Below, piece by piece: positions 1 to 7,228 of a stretch of 26,453 nucleotides of DNA. Position numbers and translations under genes: made by a program. The notes beneath the pieces are model-generated. The model was not told the DNA's origin, searched no databases, and saw only the letters and a list, made by a program, of their open reading frames with translations. Source of the DNA: DASUUR01 sp036373975 (GTDB lineage Bacteria > Patescibacteriota > Saccharimonadia > Saccharimonadales > Saccharimonadaceae); assembly GCA_036373975.1 (NCBI GenBank), contig DASUUR010000083.1, positions 1 through 26,453 of the forward strand, given 5' to 3'. Within the stretch, counting starts at the first letter, position 1, and every line of letters starts with the position of its first letter.

Positions 1-557
1 CGTTTTTTAAACGTTTTACTGCCAATGCCTTCTACCGCACACTACAGCGCATGGCCGATATCGACATCCCGCGTAACACCGGTGACTTTAGGCTGATCGA
101 CCGTGCCGTGGCTGATGAACTGCGCAAATTTAAAGAGCACAACCGATTCCTACGTGGCATGGTAAGCTTTGTTGGCTTTAAACAAATTGCCGTGCAGTTC
201 GACCGTGATGCCCGACATGCCGGCGAAACTGGCTATCCACTTAAAAAGATGCTCAAATTTGCAGCCGATGGTATTTTTAGCTTCTCGACCGCCCCGCTTA
301 AATTAATTTCGCGCCTGGGCTACACTATTGCGTTTGCCAGCTTTGTTGGCATCTTGTACGCCATATTTATGAAGGTGTTCTTTCCGCAGGTCACTATTGA
401 AGGCTGGACGTTTATTGTTATTTCGATTCTTTTTATTGGCGGCGTACAGCTAATTATGCTTGGGGTGTTGGGTAGTTACATTGGCCGGATCTACACCGAG
501 ACACAAGGGCGCCCCCTATACATGGCGCGAAGGGTATATCGCTCAGATGATAACTAG
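1..557 (+). CDS. GtrB/DPM1-like family 2 glycosyltransferase, C-terminal part (5' truncated by window edge)
   Basis: The reading frame is open from the first complete codon at position 3 through the TAG at 555-557, so the ATG at 51 is internal and the N-terminal catalytic part lies outside the window. The visible part begins in the late catalytic domain (NTGDFRLIDR, then a FLRGMVSFVGF-like stretch), which is typical of polyprenyl-phosphate sugar synthases of the DPM1/GtrB type. Two hydrophobic helices follow (roughly the last 80 residues), the usual GtrB membrane anchor, and then a short basic tail. Known role of the family: transfer of a sugar from a nucleotide sugar to undecaprenyl phosphate on the inner membrane face. 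It overlaps the GtrA-like gene by 11 bp, the expected partner. The sugar specificity cannot be read from this part. Confidence 0.88.
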   Translation, partial: FFKRFTANAFYRTLQRMADIDIPRNTGDFRLIDRAVADELRKFKEHNRFLRGMVSFVGFKQIAVQFDRDARHAGETGYPLKKMLKFAADGIFSFSTAPLKLISRLGYTIAFASFVGILYAIFMKVFFPQVTIEGWTFIVISILFIGGVQLIMLGVLGSYIGRIYTETQGRPLYMARRVYRSDDN

Positions 558-993
558 TTTGTATCAAAAACATCGATCATTTATTTTATATGCTCTTATT
601 GGCCTCTGTGGCGTAACGCTCGACTATATAGTATTTCTTGTGCTGTTTAATGCGTTTGGCGTAAATGCGGCGCTCGCCACCGCTATCTCTGTCGTGTGTG
701 GTATTACTAATAACTTTGCGCTTAACGCTATCTTTAACTTTAAGAAACGTGACCATATTTTTGTACGCTATCTTCTGTTTCTAGCGGTGGGTATGTTCGG
801 GCTAGTGCTCAGCATCGCAATTATTGCCTTGGGTAGCCAGGCCGGGCTGGATCCTAACATTTCAAAGCTGCTTTCTATTCCATTTATTGTCGTATTACAA
901 TATTTCTTGAACAAACACATATCCTTTCAGGATTCGCCAGAAAAATTTACCAAGTATTTGACCACCAAGAAAGGATCAGACCATGAAAAGTAA
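547..993 (+). CDS. GtrA-like small membrane protein (putative lipid-linked sugar flippase)
   Basis: A 148-aa protein with four hydrophobic segments (about residues 10-32, 38-60, 74-98 and 108-128) and the overall form of the GtrA/DPMS3 family. The family is thought to move undecaprenyl-phosphate-linked sugars across the membrane or to support GtrB-type synthases. I start it at ATG 547, which overlaps the end of the GtrB-like gene by 11 bp. An upstream start at 460 in the same frame would add 29 residues lying wholly inside the preceding gene and lacking family character. The 3' end overlaps the next gene by 11 bp, so the three genes are probably translationally coupled. The family call is good; the transported sugar is unknown. 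Confidence 0.82.
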   Translation: MITSLYQKHRSFILYALIGLCGVTLDYIVFLVLFNAFGVNAALATAISVVCGITNNFALNAIFNFKKRDHIFVRYLLFLAVGMFGLVLSIAIIALGSQAGLDPNISKLLSIPFIVVLQYFLNKHISFQDSPEKFTKYLTTKKGSDHEK

Positions 994-2284
994 GTCAGTT
1001 GTTGTTATTGGAGGTGGCTACACCGGGCTAGTTGCCGCCTTGCGCCTTGCCCAGGCCGGTAAAAAGGTAACGATTCTTGAAAAGGGTGAGACTATTGGGG
1101 GCTTGGCAAGCGACTTTACTGTAGAGGGGGCCTCGCTTGAACGTGCCTATCACCACCTATTTAAAACCGACACGCATATTATTAACATGGCGAATGAGCT
1201 TGGCATCGGCGACAAACTTAAGTGGCACGATAGCTCAGTTGCGCTATATTACGACGGCAAGCTCTACCCGTTCAAGGGCGCGATGGATCTGGTTAAGTTC
1301 AGCCCTTTATCTTTTGTAAATCGTATTCGCGCTGGGCTGGTCGTGTTATATTTACAGCTGACTAATAACTGGCGAAAGTTCCAGCGCGTCACTGCTTACG
1401 ACTGGATGAAAAAGGCTGCCGGTGAACAAGTAACAAAGGTGATTTGGGAACCGCTCCTAAAGGGCAAATTTGATACCTACTATGACAAAGTTGCCATGGC
1501 GTGGCTATGGGCGCGCGTGCATATTCGGGCGCAATCACGAGAGGCCGACGGTGAGAAGCTTGGGTATTTCGAAGGCGGATTCCAGACCTTCACCAATGCT
1601 CTTGTCGCACAGCTTACAGAGCTGGGTGTCACCATTCAGACTAGCGCCAATATTGCCGGTATTAAGAATATTGGTGACTCAGTGGAGATTAGGTTTGTTG
1701 ATAGCCCGCCCCAGGTCTTCGATGCCTGTGTGGCTACTACTCCTTCTCATGTGTTTGCGAAGCTCATTGAAGGTAGCGGCGCCGAAGAGAGTTACATAGC
1801 ACAGCTCAACAGCATTAATTACCTTGGCGCTCGCTTGCTTATCTTTTCGTCGGAACAAGAAATTAGCCCGTATTACTGGCACAACATCAATGATCTTGAG
1901 CTGCCTTTCTTGGTGTTTATCCACCACACTAAGCTCATAGATAAACGTAACTATAACGGTAAGTATATTTACTATATTGCCACTTACGTGCCACACGACC
2001 ACGAATTATTCACCTGTGACGATCAACAGCTCGAAGCTACCTGGTTTAGCTCACTCAAAAAGATTTTCCCGCATTTTGCACCCGAGCAAATCCGTGAAAA
2101 ACACTTCTTTAGGTTTGCAAATGCACAGCATATTGTTGATACCGATTACGCCAGCAAGATACCAGCTGCTCAAACACCGCTCAAAAACGTTTATCTATCC
2201 AACTTTTCACAGATCTACCCCGAAGATCGCGGCACCAACTATGCCGTCCGTGAAGGTGAAAAGATCGCCAAGCTCATCGATTAG
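983..2284 (+). CDS. FAD/NAD(P)-binding amine-oxidase-fold oxidoreductase
   Basis: A 433-aa protein with an N-terminal dinucleotide-binding fold: a GGGYTG loop at residues 10-15 after a run of hydrophobic residues, an acidic end of strand 2 (ILEKGE), then GGLA, as in protoporphyrinogen oxidase, phytoene desaturase and UDP-galactopyranose mutase-like flavoproteins. A C-terminal segment (PLKNVYLSNFSQIYPEDRGTNYA) fits the FAD-binding return of this fold. The start at 983 is preceded by AGAAAGGA and overlaps the GtrA-like gene by 11 bp. Genes of this kind often sit beside GtrA/GtrB genes in surface glycan loci, where they may act on lipid-linked sugars, but the substrate is not known to me. Its stop overlaps the convergent regulator gene by 3 bases. 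Confidence 0.8.
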   Translation: MKSKSVVVIGGGYTGLVAALRLAQAGKKVTILEKGETIGGLASDFTVEGASLERAYHHLFKTDTHIINMANELGIGDKLKWHDSSVALYYDGKLYPFKGAMDLVKFSPLSFVNRIRAGLVVLYLQLTNNWRKFQRVTAYDWMKKAAGEQVTKVIWEPLLKGKFDTYYDKVAMAWLWARVHIRAQSREADGEKLGYFEGGFQTFTNALVAQLTELGVTIQTSANIAGIKNIGDSVEIRFVDSPPQVFDACVATTPSHVFAKLIEGSGAEESYIAQLNSINYLGARLLIFSSEQEISPYYWHNINDLELPFLVFIHHTKLIDKRNYNGKYIYYIATYVPHDHELFTCDDQQLEATWFSSLKKIFPHFAPEQIREKHFFRFANAQHIVDTDYASKIPAAQTPLKNVYLSNFSQIYPEDRGTNYAVREGEKIAKLID

Positions 2285-2721
2285 GACTGTTCGCGCACCA
2301 AGGCGAGCAGTCGCGACTTACAGGCAAGGTGCGCTTCGTCGAGCCCAAGAACATGCAAAGCACCGACCAATACAAAAAGGTCGTCAATCAGTTTTTCTTC
2401 AAGGTTAGCTTCGGCTTTACGGAAACGTTCTTCGATCTGTGCCAGCAGCCATCGCACATCCGTACTTTCTATGGTTTGTTTTTGCGGTTTATAAATAGAG
2501 CTTGAGGCGACAACTTCGATTGACCGTGGTGAATGATCCCGTTTTGCGAGGTGGCCTTTGGCAATTAACCCGTTAATATGTGTTGCAACCGTCGAGACTG
2601 ATTTGTAGTTTAAAGCTCGCATCACCTCACGGTAGCTCGGACCGTAGCCATGCATTTTGATAAACCCGTCAATAAACGTAAGTAGCTCACGTTGTTTTTT
2701 AGTTGGTCGATTTGCGTCCAT
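2281..2721 (-). CDS. LexA-type winged-helix DNA-binding protein without the peptidase domain
   Basis: A 146-aa protein. Residues 7-70 match the LexA N-terminal winged helix: TKKQRELLTFI, a GPSYREVM turn, a recognition helix with SVSTVATHINGLIAKG, then a wing ending in SIEV. In a true LexA the S24 peptidase domain with the Ala-Gly cleavage site and Ser/Lys dyad follows. Here residues 85-146 are instead a helical, charged tail (IEERFRKAEANLEEK), so RecA-stimulated self-cleavage is not expected. The start at ATG 2721 has a strong upstream GGGGGAG; an in-frame start at 2778 lies deep in the preceding gene. It overlaps that ligase-like gene by 23 bp and is probably its operon partner. The role could be repressor of this or a nearby locus. 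No target site is evident. Confidence 0.8.
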   Translation of the reverse strand: MDANRPTKKQRELLTFIDGFIKMHGYGPSYREVMRALNYKSVSTVATHINGLIAKGHLAKRDHSPRSIEVVASSSIYKPQKQTIESTDVRWLLAQIEERFRKAEANLEEKLIDDLFVLVGALHVLGLDEAHLACKSRLLALVREQS

Positions 2722-4018
2722 ACTCCCCCTTTTTAAGTGGACTCGCCAGCACAATAGCAGCGAGGCCCCACCATACAATACTTACCGTGTCATCTGCCCA
2801 AACTGGCAGCAACAGCCCAATAGCCGCGAGACCACAACCACTTGCAAACACCCCTAGCGCCAACCAGTCCTTACGGCGGCGCCACAAACGATGTAGAATT
2901 ATCGCAAAAATAGCAACGAAAATACCAAGCCCAAGCCACCCTGATTCATGAGCGACAAACAAATACTGATTCTCAATAATCACCGGTTTATCACTGAATA
3001 ATGACGCCGAACCAGTAGAGCCAGGGCCAGCCCCCAACGGCTGACGCAGCATGCGCTCTGTACCATCAATCAGCGATTCGACATGACCTTCGTTAGAGCT
3101 CATTAGGCTCTTGCCATTAGGGTCCTCGTGGAGCAACACATGCTGAACAAACGAGGTGTCTTTGAGTACGAGAAACCCGCCCAAAACAATCACAACAACA
3201 GCCACCCCACCGGCGATCCAGGTTCTTACTCGTAAGCGACGGCCGAACCCTACAATCCCCACCACTGCGAGTGCTATTCCTGCACCCCCCAGGGCACTAC
3301 GCGCATAGCTTGCGTAGATTGCTATGGCTGCTGCAATGCTGCCTCCTATAGCGGCCGCGCGTTGCGCCGCCCATCGCATAACAACATGCCCTCGAATACT
3401 GGCCGCGCTTAAAATCCCGAGCACAACAATACCGTATGCACCTAGCGGATTTGGCCCGCGGAATGTCCCGTTAACCCGTACGTATTCAGGGTTGTTATCA
3501 ACAGTCAAGAAAGGAGCGATGGTATCTTTGCTGTAGCCGAGTATCGCCAGGAAATCTCTTGGCAAAAGGAATATCTGGAATAAGGTAAACAGCAACGAGA
3601 GGGCAGCCATTCCAAAGAATATCTTTAGGTAAGTGCGACGCCACTCGGGGAGTAAGCTTACGACGATATACACCAACGCAAAGAATAAAATGTAGCGAAG
3701 ATCAATACTTAACCCAGCAAGAGTCGCAAAAAGCGGTAGCCGAAACACCGCAACGAGAAACAGATGCAAAAGTGCATACAAAACAATCAGGCGAACCAGC
3801 ATATCCTTTGCGAGTTTTTTATGGAGACCCGAGTTTATTGCCAGCCAGCATCCAAGCGGCAGCAGCAACACTAAAAGAATTTCTTTCCACGACTTTATTA
3901 AGAGCTCCTGCTCAGGAAAGACTGTCCCCAGCCATACACTTAGCGGCGCGTGGATAACGACACCGGCGAATATTACTGCAAGCAGCACTCCATACAGTTG
4001 TAAAGCTTTAGTTTTCAT
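2699..4018 (-). CDS. O-antigen ligase / Wzy-like multi-pass membrane protein
   Basis: A 439-aa protein with about ten to twelve hydrophobic helices. A large central extracytoplasmic loop begins with RVNGTFRGPNPLGAY (about residues 181-195), and later an ENQYLFVAHESGWLGLG segment occurs. Both are hallmarks of the WaaL/Wzy O-antigen ligase superfamily: a conserved Arg near a Gly-Pro-Asn turn and an E-x2-Y...E-x-G motif. Known role: joining or polymerising lipid-linked glycans on the outer face of the membrane; in a cell without LPS the acceptor would be another surface polymer or protein. The start at 4018 has only a weak ribosome site. A candidate promoter with a short leader lies at 4034-4061. 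It is divergent from the peptide operon. Ligase versus polymerase cannot be told from sequence alone. Confidence 0.8.
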   Translation of the reverse strand: MKTKALQLYGVLLAVIFAGVVIHAPLSVWLGTVFPEQELLIKSWKEILLVLLLPLGCWLAINSGLHKKLAKDMLVRLIVLYALLHLFLVAVFRLPLFATLAGLSIDLRYILFFALVYIVVSLLPEWRRTYLKIFFGMAALSLLFTLFQIFLLPRDFLAILGYSKDTIAPFLTVDNNPEYVRVNGTFRGPNPLGAYGIVVLGILSAASIRGHVVMRWAAQRAAAIGGSIAAAIAIYASYARSALGGAGIALAVVGIVGFGRRLRVRTWIAGGVAVVVIVLGGFLVLKDTSFVQHVLLHEDPNGKSLMSSNEGHVESLIDGTERMLRQPLGAGPGSTGSASLFSDKPVIIENQYLFVAHESGWLGLGIFVAIFAIILHRLWRRRKDWLALGVFASGCGLAAIGLLLPVWADDTVSIVWWGLAAIVLASPLKKGEYGRKSTN

Positions 4019-4033
4019 AGGTTGTATGACCTA

Positions 4034-4061
4034 AGTGTAGCGCGCTCGCGAACTTTTACAA
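4034..4061 (-). promoter_or_regulatory. Candidate promoter for the O-antigen ligase-like gene
   Basis: On the minus strand, TTGTAA (4061-4056), a 16-bp spacer and TACACT (4039-4034). The predicted transcript start near 4027 leaves a leader of about 9 nt before ATG 4018. It overlaps the palindrome at 4052-4066. Motif matches are moderate. Confidence 0.4.
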
Positions 4062-4066
4062 AAAGT
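4052..4066. repeat. 15-bp palindrome between divergent promoters (operator candidate)
   Basis: ACTTTT-ACA-AAAAGT is a perfect 6-bp inverted repeat with a 3-nt centre. It ends 2 nt before the -35 box of the peptide operon and overlaps the -35 box of the divergent ligase-like gene. It could be a shared operator, but such AT-rich palindromes also occur by chance. Confidence 0.35.
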
Positions 4067-4068
4067 GC

Positions 4069-4098
4069 TTGCAGTTTTAGGGGAGCGTCTTGTACTAT
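4069..4098 (+). promoter_or_regulatory. Promoter of the peptide/protease/ABC operon
   Basis: TTGCAG (4069-4074), an 18-bp spacer and TACTAT (4093-4098), with TG directly before the -10 box. The predicted start near 4105 gives a leader of about 25 nt that holds AGGAG at 4119-4123, 6 nt before ATG 4130. Confidence 0.6.
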
Positions 4099-4129
4099 GA
4101 CGGCACTTTCAACATAACAGGAGTCACCC

Positions 4130-4327
4130 ATGACCAAAAGTCTATTCGTCCCAGATCAGAACATACAATACAGCATGAAAGAAGGTGGACCAATCGTTGT
4201 CGCGGTAGCTTTCCTCATGATCTTGGGTGGTGTAGCGGCGGCGGCCATAGTTATCTGTGGCTGGAATCGCGTTAAGAGCGTGGGAGTGGATTGGAAGCGC
4301 GGCACAGCCAGTATCGTATGCCGCTAG
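4130..4327 (+). CDS. 65-aa hydrophobic/cationic peptide, candidate bacteriocin-like or RiPP precursor
   Basis: A small gene with its own promoter, a good AGGAG ribosome site and a 10-bp overlap with the metalloprotease gene downstream. The product has a polar N-terminus (residues 1-18), a strongly hydrophobic stretch (21-43, ending VICGW) and a basic C-terminal tail (residues 46-65; R47, K49, K56, R57 and R65 against one Asp). Two Cys residues (C43, C64) could form a disulfide. Two Gly-Gly pairs (19-20 and 33-34) could be leader cleavage sites; a cut after 34 would release a 31-residue cationic peptide. I know no homologue. The neighbourhood (M50-type protease plus ABC transporter) suggests a processed and exported peptide, as in Bacillus yydF operons. 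It could instead be a small membrane subunit of the transporter. Confidence 0.68.
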   Translation: MTKSLFVPDQNIQYSMKEGGPIVVAVAFLMILGGVAAAAIVICGWNRVKSVGVDWKRGTASIVCR

Positions 4328-5160
4328 AATACACTGCAGCCTGTCCTTTGTTACTGGCAGAGGACAGGCTGCAACTACACCCCCAATTTCGTATTTACAA
4401 CCACACAATTGTCGACAGCCTATTAGGCGCTCAACACCACCTATCTCCAAAAGGATATCGTCTTGGCAAACAGCTTGAGCAGGGCACAACCTACAAAGAT
4501 TTGCTTGCAACCAGCGACCGTGCAGCTATTAGACAATCAGAATTAACTGAACTCCTTGGATTCCTGAACAAGCAGGGCGCACTTATTCGAAAACGTTCCC
4601 TGCCTACTACCATCAAGACACAGGGCAAGGTCATCGCGGGCGCATTGTTGGGCGTGCGGTACGAACCAGTTTCGCGACGATCCCCAGCCTCTCCCCTTGG
4701 GCTTACTGTGGCGGTGCTGCGCGTTTGCCGTGTTCCTGCATTCCTTTCAATAGCTCTCGGTGTTCTGCTCACAACTGGCATGGCTAGCCCGCCTGGGCAC
4801 ACGTGGGCGACAATTGGAGCTGGTCTGAGCATATTCTTACTAAGCATCGGCTTGCACGAGCTGTGCCATATACTCATCGCCAGAGCACAGACAAAACAGA
4901 CTGCCATCGTTCAAAACGGCATGCGAATAGGAATCGTGCACCCCGTTTTGCCAAATCCACTTGAGCTCTATTCGGCAATTGCCGGACCGTTGGCCGGGGC
5001 GGCGTTTGCACTAATGGCGGGGGCAATCACAAGTATGTTTTCCCCTTATGTTCTGCCGACTATCTGTGCTCTCGTTTGTTGCTTGCATCTCTGTGGCCTT
5101 TTGCCTTGGTATAGCGATGGCTCGACAATGGCTACCGTTTTAAAGAGGAGGAAGTTATGA
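4318..5160 (+). CDS. M50-like membrane zinc metalloprotease with probable N-terminal PqqD-like domain
   Basis: A 280-aa protein from ATG 4318. Residues 160-275 are hydrophobic and carry the site-2-protease signature: HELCH (H180, E181, H184) within a helix, an AIAGPLAG segment (220-227) and LLPWYSDG (261-268), whose D267 matches the third zinc ligand of the M50 family's N/LxxPxxxxDG motif. Residues 10-92 are soluble; LSPKGYRLGKQLEQGTTYKDLLA followed by a helix and GFLNKQGALI resembles the PqqD-type peptide-recognition winged helix. That match is by eye only. The layout recalls peptide-processing M50 proteins such as Bacillus YydH. It probably cleaves the upstream peptide in the membrane. A TTG at 4291, closely preceded by GGGAGTGGA, is an alternative start adding nine residues. 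It overlaps both neighbours. Confidence 0.8.
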   Translation: MPLEYTAACPLLLAEDRLQLHPQFRIYNHTIVDSLLGAQHHLSPKGYRLGKQLEQGTTYKDLLATSDRAAIRQSELTELLGFLNKQGALIRKRSLPTTIKTQGKVIAGALLGVRYEPVSRRSPASPLGLTVAVLRVCRVPAFLSIALGVLLTTGMASPPGHTWATIGAGLSIFLLSIGLHELCHILIARAQTKQTAIVQNGMRIGIVHPVLPNPLELYSAIAGPLAGAAFALMAGAITSMFSPYVLPTICALVCCLHLCGLLPWYSDGSTMATVLKRRKL

Positions 5161-5894
5161 ACTCAGTAAGTCCACTTGTTATTGCCAGTTTACTCGCTAT
5201 TCGGAGCCGCGATTTTAGACTGCATATCGATTCCTTACAACTGACGGCCGGCTCAATTACCTGCATCGCTGGGCCAAACGGCAGCGGCAAGACCACCCTA
5301 ATCGAGTGTGTTATTGGTCTGCTGTGGCCTCAAAAAGGTGAGGTGCGAGTTTTTGGACACCCAATAACCAATGATCTTAGAGCTACAAAAAGCCTCATTG
5401 GTTATATTCCCGATGATGAAGAATGGTTCATAAAGGAGCTCTCCGCCCAGGAATATCTCGAGGTATTGACGCATGTTTATCAAGAAGCCGGCGTTACAGC
5501 CGACATACACGACAATATCTACAGAATTGCCGAGCAATTGCACTTTACACAATTCACATCGCCGCTCGACCAGCTTAGCCATGGAAATAAGAAAAAAGTT
5601 CAGATTATTGCTGGATTAATGCATGAACCCGGGCTTATTGTAATCGATGAGCTTCGTAATGGGCTTGACCCCTTAGCTATTATCGCTGCCGAGCGCCTAA
5701 TTACCGCTCAAGCTCGTCGTGGCGCTTGTATCTTAGCCGCGACCCATGACGTCTGGTGGGCTGAAAGAGTCGCCAAAAAAGTTCTCTTGCTGGTTGATGG
5801 CAAAGTTGCACTTCATGACTCAACTGCCACTATCAAAAAGAAGTATGGCTCGATAGAATCATTGTTTGTCAGCCTAGATGGAATGAGCAAATGA
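5157..5894 (+). CDS. ABC transporter ATP-binding protein
   Basis: A 245-aa ABC ATPase. Walker A is GPNGSGKTT (39-47), the signature is LSHGN (140-144), Walker B with the catalytic Glu is IVIDE (161-165), the D-loop is NGLDP (168-172) and the switch His is H197 (ATHD). The usual Q-loop Gln is missing: the equivalent stretch reads YIPDDEEW (83-90), as in some BcrA/YydI-like exporter ATPases. Leu instead of Pro follows the Walker B Glu. It has the strongest ribosome site of the operon, GAGGAGGAA (5145-5153), and joins both neighbours by ATGA overlaps, so it is coupled to the protease and to the membrane partner. Role: energising export of, or self-protection against, the peptide encoded at the operon head; the substrate is inferred from context. 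Confidence 0.93.
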   Translation: MNSVSPLVIASLLAIRSRDFRLHIDSLQLTAGSITCIAGPNGSGKTTLIECVIGLLWPQKGEVRVFGHPITNDLRATKSLIGYIPDDEEWFIKELSAQEYLEVLTHVYQEAGVTADIHDNIYRIAEQLHFTQFTSPLDQLSHGNKKKVQIIAGLMHEPGLIVIDELRNGLDPLAIIAAERLITAQARRGACILAATHDVWWAERVAKKVLLLVDGKVALHDSTATIKKKYGSIESLFVSLDGMSK

Positions 5895-7228
5895 ACCTCT
5901 TAGGCGCTGCTCTCATTGCCTCTTTCGGGCAAAACTCTCTCTCACCGGCTCGCGCTGCCACGATTCGGCTCGGCGGTCTTTTGCTAATTGCCTGCGGCCT
6001 TGGTTGGCTAGGGCGAGCTGTAGCCGCCGAGCTACCCGCCCAGCTTCTCCCCGGGCCGATTGCTTGCTTCTGGGCGAGTATATTTATCGCCCAGATCTTG
6101 TGTATCATTAACCTGCTATTGTCTGCCGGCGTGCTCCGAGCACAGACAAAATTAATAGAGTTACTACATATACTCCCAATGCCCACCTGGAAACGATGGG
6201 GCCTCTATATGATTCCAGCCGCAACCACTGTTTTTCTTACTTTACTTAGCCTTAGCCCCAGCCTACTCCATATCAGTCTGATCGTCTCATTGCCAACACC
6301 ACTCACGTTTTTAGCGCTACTTCTAGGCGGCATAAGCGCTCTTGGCTTATTCTTTGCCGTTCCACGTCGGTTCTTTATAGCGTACAGTATACTACTTCCA
6401 GCTTTGGCCAGTGCTGAGTATATAACTCTCCGAACCATTATTCGAGCTCCGGACCCTTTAGGCACCGCCCTGCTGCCTATGGTGCAGTTTACACTCGTCG
6501 TATCACTACTCGGTTTATTATTTATATATAGCCGGCAGTATTTTTACGAGATACACGCGCCGACCACAGACAAGCTCCGCACCGTTACGGCTTTCCTACC
6601 CCGTCAACTATGGTTTCTTATAAAACTGCTCCGTGCACCAACAACGCGCCTAAGTTTAGCTATTTCCTCCGGTGTGTGTTTTGCCGTTACCGTGATTTGC
6701 GCCTATCAGCAAATATCTGACGTAGACTTGGCCCTATTCTTGTTAGCTATGTTTAGTGCGGCCTTTGCTTCTGATATCCGCGCACTTAGCCGAGCTCTCA
6801 ACCCTGCAGAGATCACAGCCTTGAGAGGCACGCTTAGGTTCCTCGTTACACAATTTCTACACACCGCTATCGCATCTTGTGTCATTGCGACGCCGCTCAT
6901 ATACTATGCCACAATGGCAGACCTTACAGTAACTTCTATTCTAGGGCAGCTGAGCTACCTATTGCTCGGTGTTACCGCTGGTCTATTTGTAAGTACCCTT
7001 ATAATGCCAGGTAAACGCGATGTACTAGGGCAATTTTCAGCCACCGCACTCTGCGTGCTATTATTATATTTCTTGCCAAAACATACCTTTTTACAGCTAG
7101 GCCCTGAGACACTGCTTGTAGTGCCCCTAGGCTACACAGCACTACTGTTCTATGCAACGTACTTACTCGAAAAACGACGTAATAACTACAATTGGAGGCA
7201 CCCGTATGTTCTCACACCTAAAAAATAA
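5891..7228 (+). CDS. Multi-pass membrane protein, presumed ABC permease subunit
   Basis: A 445-aa protein made up largely of hydrophobic helices, about eleven or twelve. Charged loops occur at about residues 85-105 (QTKLIELLHILPMPTWKRWG) and 220-245. It starts at an ATGA overlap with the ATPase gene, and the loop after the second or third helix is placed like the coupling helix of ABC-2 type exporters. I do not recognise a specific family, so the permease role rests on topology and on the ATPase partner. No signal peptide or catalytic motif is visible. Its last 23 bases overlap the start of the 110-aa membrane protein. The likely task is export of the processed peptide across the membrane. 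Confidence 0.75.
   Translation: MNLLGAALIASFGQNSLSPARAATIRLGGLLLIACGLGWLGRAVAAELPAQLLPGPIACFWASIFIAQILCIINLLLSAGVLRAQTKLIELLHILPMPTWKRWGLYMIPAATTVFLTLLSLSPSLLHISLIVSLPTPLTFLALLLGGISALGLFFAVPRRFFIAYSILLPALASAEYITLRTIIRAPDPLGTALLPMVQFTLVVSLLGLLFIYSRQYFYEIHAPTTDKLRTVTAFLPRQLWFLIKLLRAPTTRLSLAISSGVCFAVTVICAYQQISDVDLALFLLAMFSAAFASDIRALSRALNPAEITALRGTLRFLVTQFLHTAIASCVIATPLIYYATMADLTVTSILGQLSYLLLGVTAGLFVSTLIMPGKRDVLGQFSATALCVLLLYFLPKHTFLQLGPETLLVVPLGYTALLFYATYLLEKRRNNYNWRHPYVLTPKK

Noticed and set aside
4142..4510. 122-aa minus-strand open frame opposite the peptide gene
   Set aside because: The plus strand has the promoter, ribosome site and coupled overlap; the minus product has no recognisable features.
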